A DNA stretch of 64,000 nt from Diploscapter coronatus (lineage: Eukaryota > Nematoda > Chromadorea > Rhabditida > Rhabditidae): NCBI GenBank assembly GCA_964036155.1, contig OZ038423.1:75903249-75967248 (forward strand). The letters are read 5' to 3'. Position numbers and translations under genes: made by a program. The stretch's first letter is position 1. The number at the start of each line of letters is the position of its first letter. This document shows positions 1-13,000 of the stretch, one piece after another. The notes under the pieces were generated by a model, which ran no database searches, was not told the origin of the DNA, and was given only the letters and a program-made list of their open reading frames with translations.

Positions 1-1160
1 AAGCCACAGACAAGCTCAAGAAGATGAAGAGTAGCGATGAGAAAAAGGTGAGGCGACTTTTGAAGCAGCAAAGAACATGCAGACGTCGGAAAAATAATCA
101 TCGTAATCGAGTAGTCAGCTGGTGCAGGGGAAAAACCCTGTTGCTATTTTGAATGCACCTGCAGACGTAGAGGCCTGACCTAATTCCATTGCATTAATGG
201 AATCTTTGCCCGAATTTGTCATTCCACGAACATCTGTTTCTGTTTTAGGCCTTTGCGAAGGAAATCATCTCGCTCTATTCGCCGTATATCAACCTGAGCA
301 GTGGAGCCATGAAAGTAATCAGCCCACACAAACAACACCAACAATAGTTCTAATGAGCCATTTTAGAAAATTCGAGAAGCTGCAGAATCGGAGAATTTCG
401 ACCCGGAAGATTTCAATCCTGCTATTAAAGAAGTCAGGAGATTGCTGGAAAACGATCAGTTCCCTCGATTTCGTCGATCTGAAATTTATCTGGATTTTCT
501 CGAGCAACTTCTGCCACGGGCATATGCCGAGAAATGGGCGACAAGTTTCGAGGCTCTGTTGGGCAATCATGTAGGAAAAATCAATGTTGTTTGCTAAGAA
601 TCATTTCATTTACACAGGTTGGTCGACACCATTTCCGCATCTTCCTGCGTGGAATTCATGCAGAGGAAAACCTTCGTTTCTGGGAAGCGGTTGTCGAATT
701 TCGAGCCGTGAAAAACAAGAGTCCCGCCATGGTGAATCTGGCAAGGGTGATAATGCAGACCTACCTGGCTGAGGGGGCCTCAAACGAGGTCTTCCTCCCT
801 TTCGGAGTGCGACAGGTGATCCAGAAAAGGCTCGATGAAAACGATATAGACCTAGTGCTATTTGATGACGCGATCAAACACGTCGAACAAGTTCTAAGGT
901 ACAGACATTTTTTCAGTTTAGACCTACTAAGCCCAAAATGATTTTTTAAAATATCACTAAGAAAAATGTTGTAGCAACCACTGAAATATAAAGCTGAGTT
1001 TTGAGTAAATCTATCAAGACACCATCATACTGTAGATCTTTTTTTTTTGTAATTTTTGCAATAAACGCAACTCAAAATAGCATACTTTAGGAACGACCCC
1101 TACGTGCGTTTTCTCCAAAGTCCTCAGTACCTGAATCTACTCGCCAAACTCAAATCATAA
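1..1160 (+). CDS. RGS-domain protein, 3' part (5' end outside window)
   Basis: A regulator of G-protein signalling, which would act as a GTPase activator for G-alpha subunits. Exons read 1-48, 367-570, 618-898 and 1091-1160, with introns 49-366, 571-617 and 899-1090 joining in phase. The last two exons hold a nearly full RGS domain: the EENLRFWEAVVEFR helix, then VLFDDAIKHVEQVLR, then DPYVRFLQSPQYLNLL just before the stop at 1158-1160. The exon at 367-570 contains FPRFRRSEIYLDFLEQL, which resembles the last helices of an RGS domain, followed by WATSFEALLG, which starts the next one. This suggests two RGS domains in tandem, the first cut by the window edge. Some nematode RGS proteins have two such domains. 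Upstream exons are not visible, so the full architecture and subfamily are unknown. Nothing looks broken. Confidence 0.85.
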
Positions 1161-1735
1161 ATGCTTAATTGTGATTGTGCGAATATTTCGCGGTATTTAT
1201 TTAATTTAGCATTTATAGAAGTATTACCTTACTCAGCACTTAGCCGTTTTCAATCTTCTTATAATTATTGCATAATTTATTATTTGTATTTCAATAGCAT
1301 TATATATGAAATAATATCGCATAGTTTTACCTTGTTTAAATTATAATGAGCATATTTCTTATACATTTGATGATTTTACGCGATGCACTCATTCCTTAAA
1401 TGAGCTTTCATATTCGATACTTAACCTTGTTATTTATACTTTTTCAAACCAAATGTCCTACATATCATTTATCTATCCAACGAGCAATTGATACTAAATT
1501 TGATAAAGTGATTATTTTCATTTCCCTTTCGTCATTATTCCGACATTGTAATTGTCATAGCCACATGACGTTTTTGATAGTCACAGAGATAATGCATTTC
1601 AATGTTCACTAGACTTATTTTTCAATTTCACGAATTGATTTCAACGATCTTCAATTTAAATAAATTTCAACCTTACATATGAAATTTCGATCAAACTGTT
1701 TATTCTTGAATGTATTATTGCTACTCTTCATGATT
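1161..1735. other. AT-rich intergenic DNA
   Basis: AT-rich sequence after the RGS stop codon. Only short open frames without recognisable motifs or plausible splice partners are present. I see no RNA gene or repeat structure here. Confidence 0.6.
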
Positions 1736-1921
1736 CCTCACTGCCAGTTGGCAGTTGTCTGTCTCTAGGCAAGAGGGAAGGTGCGAAGTCTTTCCTCCTT
1801 GTCCACCTGCGTCTTCGACGCGCTCCCTTCACTTCCAACACTATTTCACCCGCGTGTTGCGTGCGGCTTGAACCTCCTCTTTTGACTAGAAACAGGCAAT
1901 TGCCAACTGAGAGGTAGTGGA
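1736..1921. repeat. Short inverted-repeat element (MITE-like)
   Basis: The left end, containing CAGTTGGCAGTTGTCTG, is the imperfect reverse complement of the right end, containing CAGGCAATTGCCAACTG. The terminal repeats are about 40-45 nt around a more GC-rich centre of roughly 95 nt. No transposase frame fits inside, so this looks like a non-autonomous element. Exact ends and target-site duplication were not resolved. Confidence 0.55.
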
Positions 1922-2170
1922 GTATAATTTTGTATCTTGTCTTTATTTCATCATCATACAAAAATTTGCTCTTAGTCCCATTGTTTTTGTAGTGACTAGT
2001 GTCTAAAAATTGCTAATGAAATTAGACATTTTGCACTTGATCCCTTAATAAACCCTAAAATAATTGTAGGTTAATTCGACTGCAATGATGACAATAAAAT
2101 TTAAAACGATATTGTGACGAAATGTTTTATTTTCTAAGGATAATAAATTAATAAAATTAAACAAATAATA

Positions 2171-3854
2171 TATGACACGTTCTTCGTAAAAATCGAGTTT
2201 TCTATAAAGGGGGGTGGTACCCAAGAAATCGACCTTCAAATTTCGAGCTGATTTTTTGTCCCTGGGGGTTTTCGACCACGCTAATTACGAATATGACGGT
2301 TAAAACTCAATCCGACCACTTGTTCCGCCTGTTCTGGAAGGTCCGCATACGGTAGTTCCATAAAATTCTATTTTCGTTATTCGGCATGGGAAAAATTCAA
2401 ATTTGGTATCAAAATGATCGAAGAGACCAGCTGAACACGATTCTGGAAAGACCTCGTCAAAATGACACCGAATAAGGAAGTTATGATGAACATAGTGAAA
2501 CATGGAAAATATCATATCGATTTTTCGCTTTTCTAAATTTTTTTATTTTTTAAAAGTGCCAGATTCCGCTAGTTATTTATACTGGAAGGTAGCCCAGGTC
2601 TTCTAGTTTCTGGAACACTTGACCGTTTTCCTATAGACTGCCCGCTAGAGAAGAAATGCCACTTCTTCGACGAGTTGTCATGACTCATTTTTGCCTAAGT
2701 TGATTTTAAAAATTCATAACTCCCATAATTCTAAACCAAATTCCATGATTCTTTTTTTATTTTGTAGGTTTTGAGCGTGAGAATAAAGTGAAAGTAAAAA
2801 TAGTTTTTTTAGAAATAAATTTTATCGGTAAAAAATTACCCGAAGTTACCTCATACACCCGTACTGTGTTTACAAGGGTAATGTGAGTTAAAGTTGGAAT
2901 TTTCAATAAAATCTTGTAGAGCTCTTCAAATTGAACAAATTGTATCCAGAACTTATTTTAGAATGTACACACACAGAGAGATATGAATTTTTGAAATTTA
3001 CTATCAAAATGGCACTTTGCAATAGTTAGTTATTGAACTTCAAAAAATTCTAGAGTCCCAACGGTAATGAATCCAAGGTAGGTTCTGAAACAAAAGTTGT
3101 TCGTCATGTCATTCTACGCAACATACTGGAAGGACATATTTTTTCAACGCCATTTACCCGTAAACCCAGTACGGGTGTATGAGGTAACTTCGGGTAATTT
3201 TTTACCGATAAAATTTATTTCTAAAAAAATTATTTTTACTTTCACTTTATTCTCACGCTCAAAACCTACAAAATAAAAAAAGAATCATGGAATTTGGTTT
3301 AGAATTATAAAAGTTCTGAATTTTTCAAATCAAACAAGGCAAAAATGAGCCATGACAACTCTTCGAAGAAGTGGCATTTCTTCTCTAGCGGGCAGTCTAT
3401 AGGAAAACGGTCAAGTGTTCCAGAAACTAGAAGACCTGGACTACTTCCCAGTATAAATAACTCACGGAATCTGGGGCTTTTAAAAAATTAAAAATTTTAA
3501 AAAGCGAAAAATCAATATGACATTTTCCATATGTTTCACTATGTTCATCATAACTTCCTTATTCGGCGTCATTTCGACGAAGTCTTTTCAGAATCGTACT
3601 CAGCTGGTCTCTGCGAGCATTTTAATACCAAACTTGAATTTTTCCCATGCCGAATAACGAAAATAGAATTTTATGGAACTACCGTATGCGGACCTTCCAG
3701 AACAGGCGGAACAAGTGGTCGGATCGGGTTTTAACCGTCATATTCGTAATCAGCGTAGTCGAAAACCCCCAGGAACAATAAATCAACTCGAATATTGAGG
3801 GTCAACTTCTTAGGTACCACCCCATACTCGATTCTTACGAAGAACGTGTCATAT
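2171..3854. repeat. Large foldback element with ~700 bp inverted arms
   Basis: The left arm (about 2171-2884) is an imperfect reverse complement of the right arm (about 3150-3854) along its whole length, with roughly 265 nt of unique loop between. Matching landmarks include TATGACACGTTCTTCGTA at the outer left end against its complement at 3845-3854, and TACCTCATACACCCGTACT near the inner left end against AGTACGGGTGTATGAGGTA at the inner right end. The arms carry mirror-image short frames (2300-2515 minus, 3531-3734 plus) that differ by a few residues. These follow from the symmetry and are not convincing genes. No transposase is visible. It could be a foldback transposon or two copies of one repeat inserted head to head. 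A transcript crossing it would form a long hairpin. Confidence 0.85.
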
Positions 3855-4071
3855 GGTTATAAAAATTTGTTTAAAAAATAAAGCAGAAAAGAGTTTAATT
3901 CGATTAGTTTATCATTGGCAAAAAGAAGAGATGCTTTTGAATGGGTGAACATGAGATGCTTGATCTCGAAGAATGAAGTTTATGAACGTATGAAATATTA
4001 CAAGAAAACTGCTCAATAACATTATGCAAAAATGATAAATAAAGGAAAATTCATCATTTAACTGTTTCATT

Positions 4072-7000
4072 TCAGTCGCTGTCAGAGAGCACAACCGTTT
4101 TGCGGGGCTTTGCAGTCGTTCCTCCGGTTTCCTTCTTTCGATCCTCCTCTTTCTTCTTCAAATGATCTTCGAAGGCCTTCTCTTCCGACAAATTGAAGTC
4201 ATCATCAGAGTCCTATTATATTTCAGTTTATTTACTTCATAATGAACAAGTTAGCAAGTTAATCTCAGAATATGGAGATTTTTATATTTGTCGTAGTCAT
4301 TTTTATCATTTTTCTACAGACAAAAATTCTAAATTCGGTTATAAATACATATAACCGGAAATGGGTTCTCCACTAGCAAAAGCGGATAGCTGAACATCAT
4401 TATTCTCAAATTCAGAATATTTACAAATTTTGAGGTTAATTTTCAGATATTCGATGAAATTATGCTCATCATTGGTTAAATTCTCTTACCTTTGTCGGTT
4501 CATCTTCAGTTCCACTATCGGCAAATTTGTATTGTACAGGTTTTCGTGCACGACGACTAAACTCATTTTTTTCCAAAAATCGCTAAATTTCAAATAATTA
4601 CCCGAACTCATCATCATCATCAGAATCCTTCGCTTTACTCTTTCCACTAGTCTTCTTTGTCGATTCATCGTCGGAAAGAGCAACAACGTCATCATCGTCA
4701 CTCTCTATCTTCTTCACCTTCTGAAATCAAGTTGTTCATCATTCCTGGCAATTTTAAAGTTATTTGAATATTGTCTGCCATCTGAGGATATGCTACGACA
4801 AGACTTTTTAGATTATGATGGCACGATTCTCAAAACACGAAATGAGGAATGAAGGATATTTTCCTATCCACGAAAAATTGTCTTGGAATATTCTGAACAA
4901 AGTCGTTGCATATTTTTGGTAAGATCGCTAGTTATACAAACTTTAAAGAAAGCATCACTAAGACTGTTTGTATATTCAATAGACTAAGTCAAAATTACCT
5001 TGGGGGCAGGAGCCTTTTCCTTCTGCTTCTTCTCCTCCTCCCTGAATTCGAATTCATCTGCACTCTCATCGCTGCTGTTCGCCTTTTTCCTCTTGGGTGC
5101 TTCCTTCTCCTTCTTTGCCTGCTTCTTTGCAGGTTTCTTCTTAATTTGCGTTATTTTCTGGTTTGATCAATTTTATTACCTCTTCAGGCTCAAACTCATC
5201 ATCGCTATCATCTGAGTTCTTCTTTCGTTTAGCGACAGTCTTCTTCTTTTTAGGCTGAAAAATATCTGCATTGTATTAATTTGGCGAGTAAAAAATAATT
5301 CATCAATTACTATAAAGGACTGAAAATATTTCAGGAACTCTAAAAGATAAGAAACATAAATAACCTTGTCGAAGTCGGAATCACCGGAATCAACGATGAA
5401 GTCATCCATGGAATCGTCGCTGTCGAATACCTTCTTCGACTTCTTGGCTCGTTTCGGTGCATCTTCCTTCGGTTGTTTCTGCAAATATCTTCTTCAGTGG
5501 AAAGTAGCTCAATATTGCGTCTACCGGTTTAGACTTAGCAGGTGCGGTCTTCTTGCTCTGAGTTGGAGGCATCGAATTCGAGCTTTCATTCTCAGGCTCC
5601 CTATCTTCTTCCTTCTCGACTGCATTGTCTCTGCTCTCTCCTTCATCGAATTCAGCCGTGTCCATGTCTTGGTCATTTTCCTTCGAAGAATCAGACACTC
5701 TCTTCGGCGGCTAAGTTTAGCAAATCAGTCAGAATAATTATGAACAGTTTCAGTTGTCTCCTTGAATATTTGAACATTCTGCTTAGTTTTCAGCTACCGT
5801 AGAACTTTGTTATAGTGATTTCATTTCGTGAAATTTCACGAAATTCACGGCTCTTTATATGAGATTTTGGAAAAATAGCACCTCATGTATAACTTCCTAC
5901 AGTTCATCTTGCAGATTTTTCAAATATTCGATAAAGATGCTTTTCTTCGACAAAAGCCTAGTCAATATTCAAAGACGTTCAACTCACAGCCCGTCCCCCT
6001 CTCGGTTTCGCTTTGGGCATGACTTCCACCACATCGTCACCACTGTTGTCGTCATCGAATGCAGTGTTTTCGAACTGTAATTAGTCGAACAATGTATATT
6101 TTCTTATTACATCATCATCTCACCTCTCCTCCACTTTCCTCAGGACTGCTTTCATCCGAATTCCATTCATCTCGTTTCTTCTTCTTCGGCGGAGTTTCCT
6201 TCTTCTTTTCGAGCTAAAATATGTCATGTTACATTGAAATAGACGCAGTCTGCATAAAAATGAATGATACGAGTATATTCTGTACACTAATTTCGGATTC
6301 TGTGAAATGATAAAATTCTGAAACGGAAAAGGCCTTACAAATTAAAAACTTGATTCAAAAGAGACTTCGATTTATGATAAAGTCGCAAAATTTTAGAAAT
6401 AGTATGAAGGAAGGACGCTTTTCATAAAAATCCATTAGTGTGCGACATTAAGATAAATCGAAATTTTAACTGCGCAATATAATTTTACTCACGAATTGTT
6501 TGATGTCAGTTCCTTCCTTCTTGGGCTTCTTCGGCTCAGCAGGCTCCTTCTTGACTCGCTCCTTCTTGGGTTGTCCCATTTTCTCGTACTTCTCCTTCAG
6601 CGATTTGTCGATGACTGGCTCGATTCTCTCGCCGTCCTTCGAAGGCAGAACTTCCTGAAAATGTACCTACCTTCTTTCTAGCTGAATACTAATCGTCCTT
6701 ACCGCAGCGAAAGCGCAAGCCTTCTTCTTGGAGGGCTTTTCGTCCTTTCCAAATTTCTTGGCCGCATTTTTTATGCTCATCTCCATATCGGCCTTTTCCT
6801 TGTCCTCCTGCTTCTTCAACTCTTCGAGGAACCTTTCCAAATCATCCTCCCACAAATCTCCCCAGGTCTTTACTTCCAGATCTTTCACCTAAACATCCAT
6901 CAGTTGCCATTTCCAAAACAATTGTCAGCTTGCCTCTTTGAGCTTGTTTCCACTCTCCGCGAGGAGTTTGTCCTTCTCTTCCTCTGACAACTTGATGAGA

Positions 7001-10000
7001 GCCATTCCAACGAGATAGTCATAGTCAGAGAGATGAGTCTCCAGTTTCTTATCGATCTTCTTTCCATCCTAAACAATTCGCTCAGTCGTCCATTTGCAGT
7101 TGTCTCCCACCTCATCTTCCTCCACATCGGCCAGCGTCTCTTCCAAATCGACCTCGGTCTCCCCACTCTCCTTCAGTTCCTTCTTCTTCTGCTCCTCCCT
7201 CCACTTCTTCACAGGGTCAGGGTCGAAGTTCATCTTGATGAGCTGATCGACGATGTTCGCCTTGCGTCTATTCTCTATCGAAATCTCTCCTTTGATCTTG
7301 GCCATGATGAACCGGGCCTAAAATTATGGGACTTGTTCAATAAATTATTTTAATCAATGAGCAACATTTTAAATTTTAATGCCTATTTGTTTGAGCAAGG
7401 ATTTTTTAGATGCATTACTACTTCTTCGCTTCATTTCATTGTTGAAACTTTATGCCTTGTTTCATGAATAGTTCACGCAAAAATGTGAGCATAAAGTTAA
7501 ATCGATAAAAAAGAACTCATTAGGTAGCTTATCCTTTCTAACAGCAATCCCCAAAAACTGCTAACGAAAATCAAATCCAAAATTCTACCTGATTGGACAG
7601 TCTATTGCTCTGTGCCTTGAGCATCCCCACGAGGAATTTCTTCCTCTCCACGTATTTGGACTTTCTCGTCTCGAAGAATTCCGTGCAGACTTCCTCGGGC
7701 GAGTTGTACTTCTTCAGGCAGCCAGCTGCATCGAACAGAACCTGCAATTGTGGTTCGTCAAATCAGCATGCCTTTATTTCCATTTACAAACCATAGAAGT
7801 GGTGTTGATGACGAATTGCAGCTTGAAGACTTTGTGGAGTCCTTCGGTCTCGAGAGCTCGCATTTTGCCCTTCGCAACCTTCACCACAAAGCGTACAGTC
7901 ATGTCCGTGTGGTATTCCTAAATTATTGCTTCGTTGCATTTGCATATGATCATTGAATAAGTTAACGAAATTTAAACAAAAAAATCCGGATGTTTCTTCT
8001 CAATAATTCAGTTCGAACATGTTGAAACGAAATGATTAAAAAAATCTTCATGTTTTAATAAAAAAAACCGCTAATGTCGATTTATTTACCTTGAAATCAG
8101 TGATGAGTGCTTCCTGCTTCTTGCCCTTTTCCTTCTCGCCCCCACTATTGCCCTCCATCATGGGCTCGAGGACGGCCTCCTTGTAGGCCTGTGTCCAGGT
8201 CTTGACGGGCAACTCGGTAATCTCGATGGTGTCGTCATTCAGTCTGGCAATTTCTCCGTAGCAGACATAGCGTTGGTTGTCCAGCTGCTCGATCTCGCCC
8301 CGGAAGTGTTTGTACCAGGGTTTCTGAAAAATGTTTTTTCGCTATTAATCCAAAGCAATGTGTGATATAATAGGAAATGAATAGTATCCTCAATGACCGA
8401 TTATTACTCGAGACGAAATACAAGGGAAGAAAGTTTGCTTTATGGTATTGATCTCATCCCAAGATGAACGAATGGTTGAAAGTTCAAAAACCATTATGAT
8501 CATGACGATTTGTACGAATTTTGAAACGTTCAAGCTAACCATTGGCTTCGGATCGTCTCCTCTGATGAGTCTTCGCATGTTCTCAGCCAGATCACGGGGG
8601 TTGTAGTTGGGAATGTTGGTCGACCAGCCAGTGCCAATTCCTGAAACATTCGACGATCATATGAATAGTTGCGGAATTCAAACCAGAGGCTCCGTTGACG
8701 AGAACCATGGGGATGATGGGACAGTACCACTCGGGCTCGATGCGCTGATTCTCCTCGAACAGGAATCGCAGCACGTTGTCGTCTGCTTGGGGGAAAACGG
8801 AACGAGTCACCGGGCTAAAATAAATTCATAATAATTTAACTGATCAGGAAATATCTTTTAGAGAAATTCAGCTTCATAAAATTTGAAAATGAAGCTCATA
8901 AAAGGACAACTTTTCTATTCTCTCGAATCCGCATTACTAAATTTTTCGAAAAATTTTGACAACTTCTATACATGATTTTCAATTAAACGAATTCTGGAGC
9001 AGGAAAAAGTCGATGCCTTTTTCTTGGTTATAACTTTGCTATATTTCCCCAATTTCATTATCAGAAAAATGCGTTTTAAATTTACGGAGTTGAGAGACAT
9101 CGATCAACTTCGTATTTCTTCGAGCTGCGATATTGTATATTTGATCAAGAAAGCGAAAGAAGATACTTGAGTTGAGTGAAGATGTATCTGGGACTGGCGC
9201 TGTCCTTGCCGCCCTGCAGCCTCGTGCCGAACTGACCGATGGGGAGCAGCACGTTGACGTTGTTGGAGCCGACAAAGTCCTGGGCCAGATTAACAATCGT
9301 ACCCATGAGGGATTGCTCTCCGTGGTGGTAGGCCGATAGCTCTGCCACTGCACCCGCCAACTGAGCTACCTTCACTTCTCGCTTGTCTGCTCGCTTGAAG
9401 CACGCAAACAGCACCTGAAGAGAAACTGCTTGGTAATTTGAATTTGCAATTGAAGACCAACCTTTCTCTGTCCAGGCTTAAATCCATCAACCAACGAAGG
9501 AATAGAACGCTCATTGTCGGTGTTCGAGAACAAAACCAGTTCCTGAAAGCATTGCCATCGTTTTGTGAAAAATGTTTTTGGTGGGGGTAATGGATGAAGA
9601 CAAATCACACAACTCAATGCATAAATTTTTGTTTGAAACTAAACTCATTCACGATGATTAGAAGAGGAGAATAGTCATGAAAGATGAAAATTGTGTGCAT
9701 TATTGCCTTCTTTTTCTATTATCAGCCTTCAGACTTCTATTTTCAATAATTCAGTTTTCCTACCTTGTTGATGAATTCACTGTAGCTGACGGCCCTGGTG
9801 TCCTTGTTATAGAGGTACTCCTCAGGCAGTCCCTGAGTCCTTCTGTCTTTCTTCTCCTGCATCCATCTGGTCAGCCACTCCTTTCTCTCCTCGATCTTCT
9901 TCTTCGAGAATGCCAAATCTACTGCAGAATCGTCGTCCTGCCCTGCATATCTGAAGCGAATCCTGTGTCTGGCCATGTCCGAGAAGTACTCTTTTGCCTC

Positions 10001-13000
10001 TTTCGAAGTCGATGTACCTATAATTAGATGAAATAGATATTTCTTCCATTTTCCAAGTATTTGAATTCGCTTACCCAATCCCTTGTAGTATTTGATCTTG
10101 TAAGTCTTCCAATTATCAGCGTTCTCTCTCCATTCATTGTATTCGGGGATAGAGAAGAAAGAAAGCTCTTCCTTTCCTTTCGTAGCCTATACAAATGTTT
10201 TTCAGTTTCAAGATATATGGAAAGCTTACTTTGACAATTGGAGTAATGAACTCTTCAACAAAGTTTCTTCGAACGAGACTGGGCCAGTTGTGATGAATGA
10301 AGTTGATGACGAGGCCTTTGATGTGGGAACCGTCTTGATCCTGTAAGTTAATTTTAGATTACTATTATTACAAATGCAATTTTATCGGGTCACTGATTAT
10401 CAAAGACACAAGATTATAATAAAGGTGAAGATAAAATTGTGCTATCACTTCAATTTGCTTTTCTAAAGTCAAAAATAAAATCAGCTTTCAAGTTAACCTG
10501 ATCAGCCATGATCATCACTTTTCCATATCTGAGTGACTTCATGTCCTCGTCAGTGTCGTACTTCTTTCTGTATTGTAGACCGAGGATTTTGATCAGAGCA
10601 TTGATTTCTATATTGTCTTGAATCTAAAAACAATCCTGTCATTATACAAAGAGAACAGATAGCCTAGAAAATTCACAGAAATAGAGCATCTGATCCCAAA
10701 ACCGATGAGAAAAGGGTATTAGTAACGCGGTTATCGGACGTGAGTGATGGATATAGAAGCCAAAGAAAAATACACTGTCTCGCTTCATTAGGCACACTAT
10801 TTCTTCGAGAAAATGAACAAGTTTCAAGAGCCTGTATTTTCCTCTGTGCTCGAATAACCGTTTTAGTTAACCCTGATAATATAAGAAGAGAAGGAGCTAG
10901 ATAAAGAAAGATGAGAAATAAGTCAGTGCGTTTAAATGAGTAGAGTGTTTTTCAAACTACTCAAAATAAGCATACCTGCTTGAGATTTCCGTCTCTGACG
11001 TTGAGGAGCTTGCCCCTAAGAGGAAATACTCCGTACTTGTCTCTGCCAACCACTCCCAATCCGGACACGGCCAGTGTTTTGGCCGAATCTCCCTCAGTCA
11101 GAATCAGCGTGCACTGCATCGAGTTCTTCGTGCCTGCCTCGTTCGCATCTTCCAATTTGGGAATTCCCTGAATATGTGTTAACTTTCTCCATCTAATCAA
11201 TCATTTCGTACCTTCAACTTAGTGGTCTTCTTTCCACTGCACTTCTTGTTCATTTCCTCCTGCTGCTTGAATTTCACCCAGGACATCACTGCATCAACAA
11301 TTCCACAAGCGATTGTCTGAATTTTTCCATTATTTTACTTGGAAAGAGAATTTGGAATTTCCATCAATAATAATTCAAGAAAGAAAGATAAAAATCAGAA
11401 GAGAAATTCTTCCCCACTGGTTTTTTTCACTAGAAAAATGTCTTGGATACAGAAAAATATCAATGATTCACTCTGGTCGAAAGTCACTCTTGAATTTGCT
11501 TTCTTGATTCTAACTAACTTACCTGCTTCATGAACTTCTCGGTGATTTCGCACTTTGACCCGAACGATTTGGACTGCAACGTCATGGTCTCCTTTGTCTG
11601 CGAGTCGAACGTCGGATTTTCGATGAGCGAATTTACGAACACCCACATGTGGTTCTTCACCTGCAAACATTACTCGGCGTCAGAAGCAAGGAAGTGGTTT
11701 GCTTGCCTGGAATGGCTTCACATTGACGTTGCTCTTGGCTCCGACCTTCTTCTTGATCACTTCAACAAGTCGCGAGGTTATCTGATCTGCTATGTAATCC
11801 ACATGACGGCCTCCCTAAAGTTATAAGTTACTTTTTCTTCGAGTCCAAAATAATGAATCTATCTGTCAAAAGTGTATTACTAGTGTAAAGAACAGTCGAT
11901 TATTCAATTAATTGCAAGGAAAATGATAGAAAATGTTAGTTTCTTTTGGAAAGGAGGAGAAGATAAACGAACGGTATTTTCTTCTAATTGCTTAGAAAAT
12001 GGGCCGAAACGAATGGGAAACGAGCTACTTTTAATAATATTTTCCTTTTAGAAAAGTAATTTCATTAGCCTACCTTAGTAGTGGCGATGCTGTTGACGAA
12101 GGAGACCTGCTGGAATCCCTTGTCAGATACGCAGAGAGCGATCTCCCATCGAGGATTCGCGTTGTCGTACACGACTTTGACAGGCTCGTTGTCGGGTCCG
12201 AACACGTCCTTCGTGTACTGCTCCACGTACTGCTTGAAGCCTTGCACCTCAAGTGACAGAATATATTTTTTCATTATTGCTCGATTTGCTTACCGGCAGC
12301 AGTTTCCCATTCAAGTAGACCTTGACCCCCTTGCTGCTGCCCGCCACATCATAGGCTCTTCTGGACATCAATCCCACGATGTCATCATCCAACTCTGTCA
12401 TTTTGAATTTCGCCAGATCGGGTTTGAATGTGATCTGAAGAATGCTGATGATGATTGTGAGCGTGAAATTGAGAGCAAAAGGATAACAATTTACTTCAGA
12501 AAATCATAACTTTGACCAATATTATTATGTCTTAAAACGCATAGCTTTGTAAGTACTGCACAGTAATAAATTCGTTTATCTCCTCTATGTTATTTCTTCT
12601 TTCTTCCCCTCGAAAGATAGTGATATTTCATCGATCTGATCATTAGACTCGGTAGATTTCGTAAAATTCCAATTATTTTTAAAGTCGACAAAATTTTCAA
12701 ATTAATTATCAAAGAAGAATTATCCCGACCTTTGTGTAATCGCTGTCGACAGCCTTTCCAATCTGAGGCTCCTCGTCTTTCGTCATGTTGTTGATCCAGG
12801 TCTGCAAGTATCTTTATTTCATGCCTGGCCAATCAATAATCCTCGCACCTGTTTGAAAGCCTTCTTGTACTCCTTGGAGGATGTTTCAAGAGTGAATTTC
12901 GTGGAGAAAATGTTGCAGAGTTTGGCTCCATAACCGTTTCTGCCTCCAGTCACCTGCAATAAAAATAATTCCTCCAATTGAAGAAAGAATTCTCAATCAA

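Noticed and set aside
2300..3734. Mirrored ~70-codon frames in both arms of the foldback element
   Set aside because: They follow from the arms being reverse complements; no start context, splice sites or known motif.
5366..5802. Long open frames on the + strand opposite the top-2 C-terminal exons
   Set aside because: Antisense shadows of Lys/Ser/Asp-rich coding sequence, which reads as Leu/Phe/Ser-rich on the other strand.
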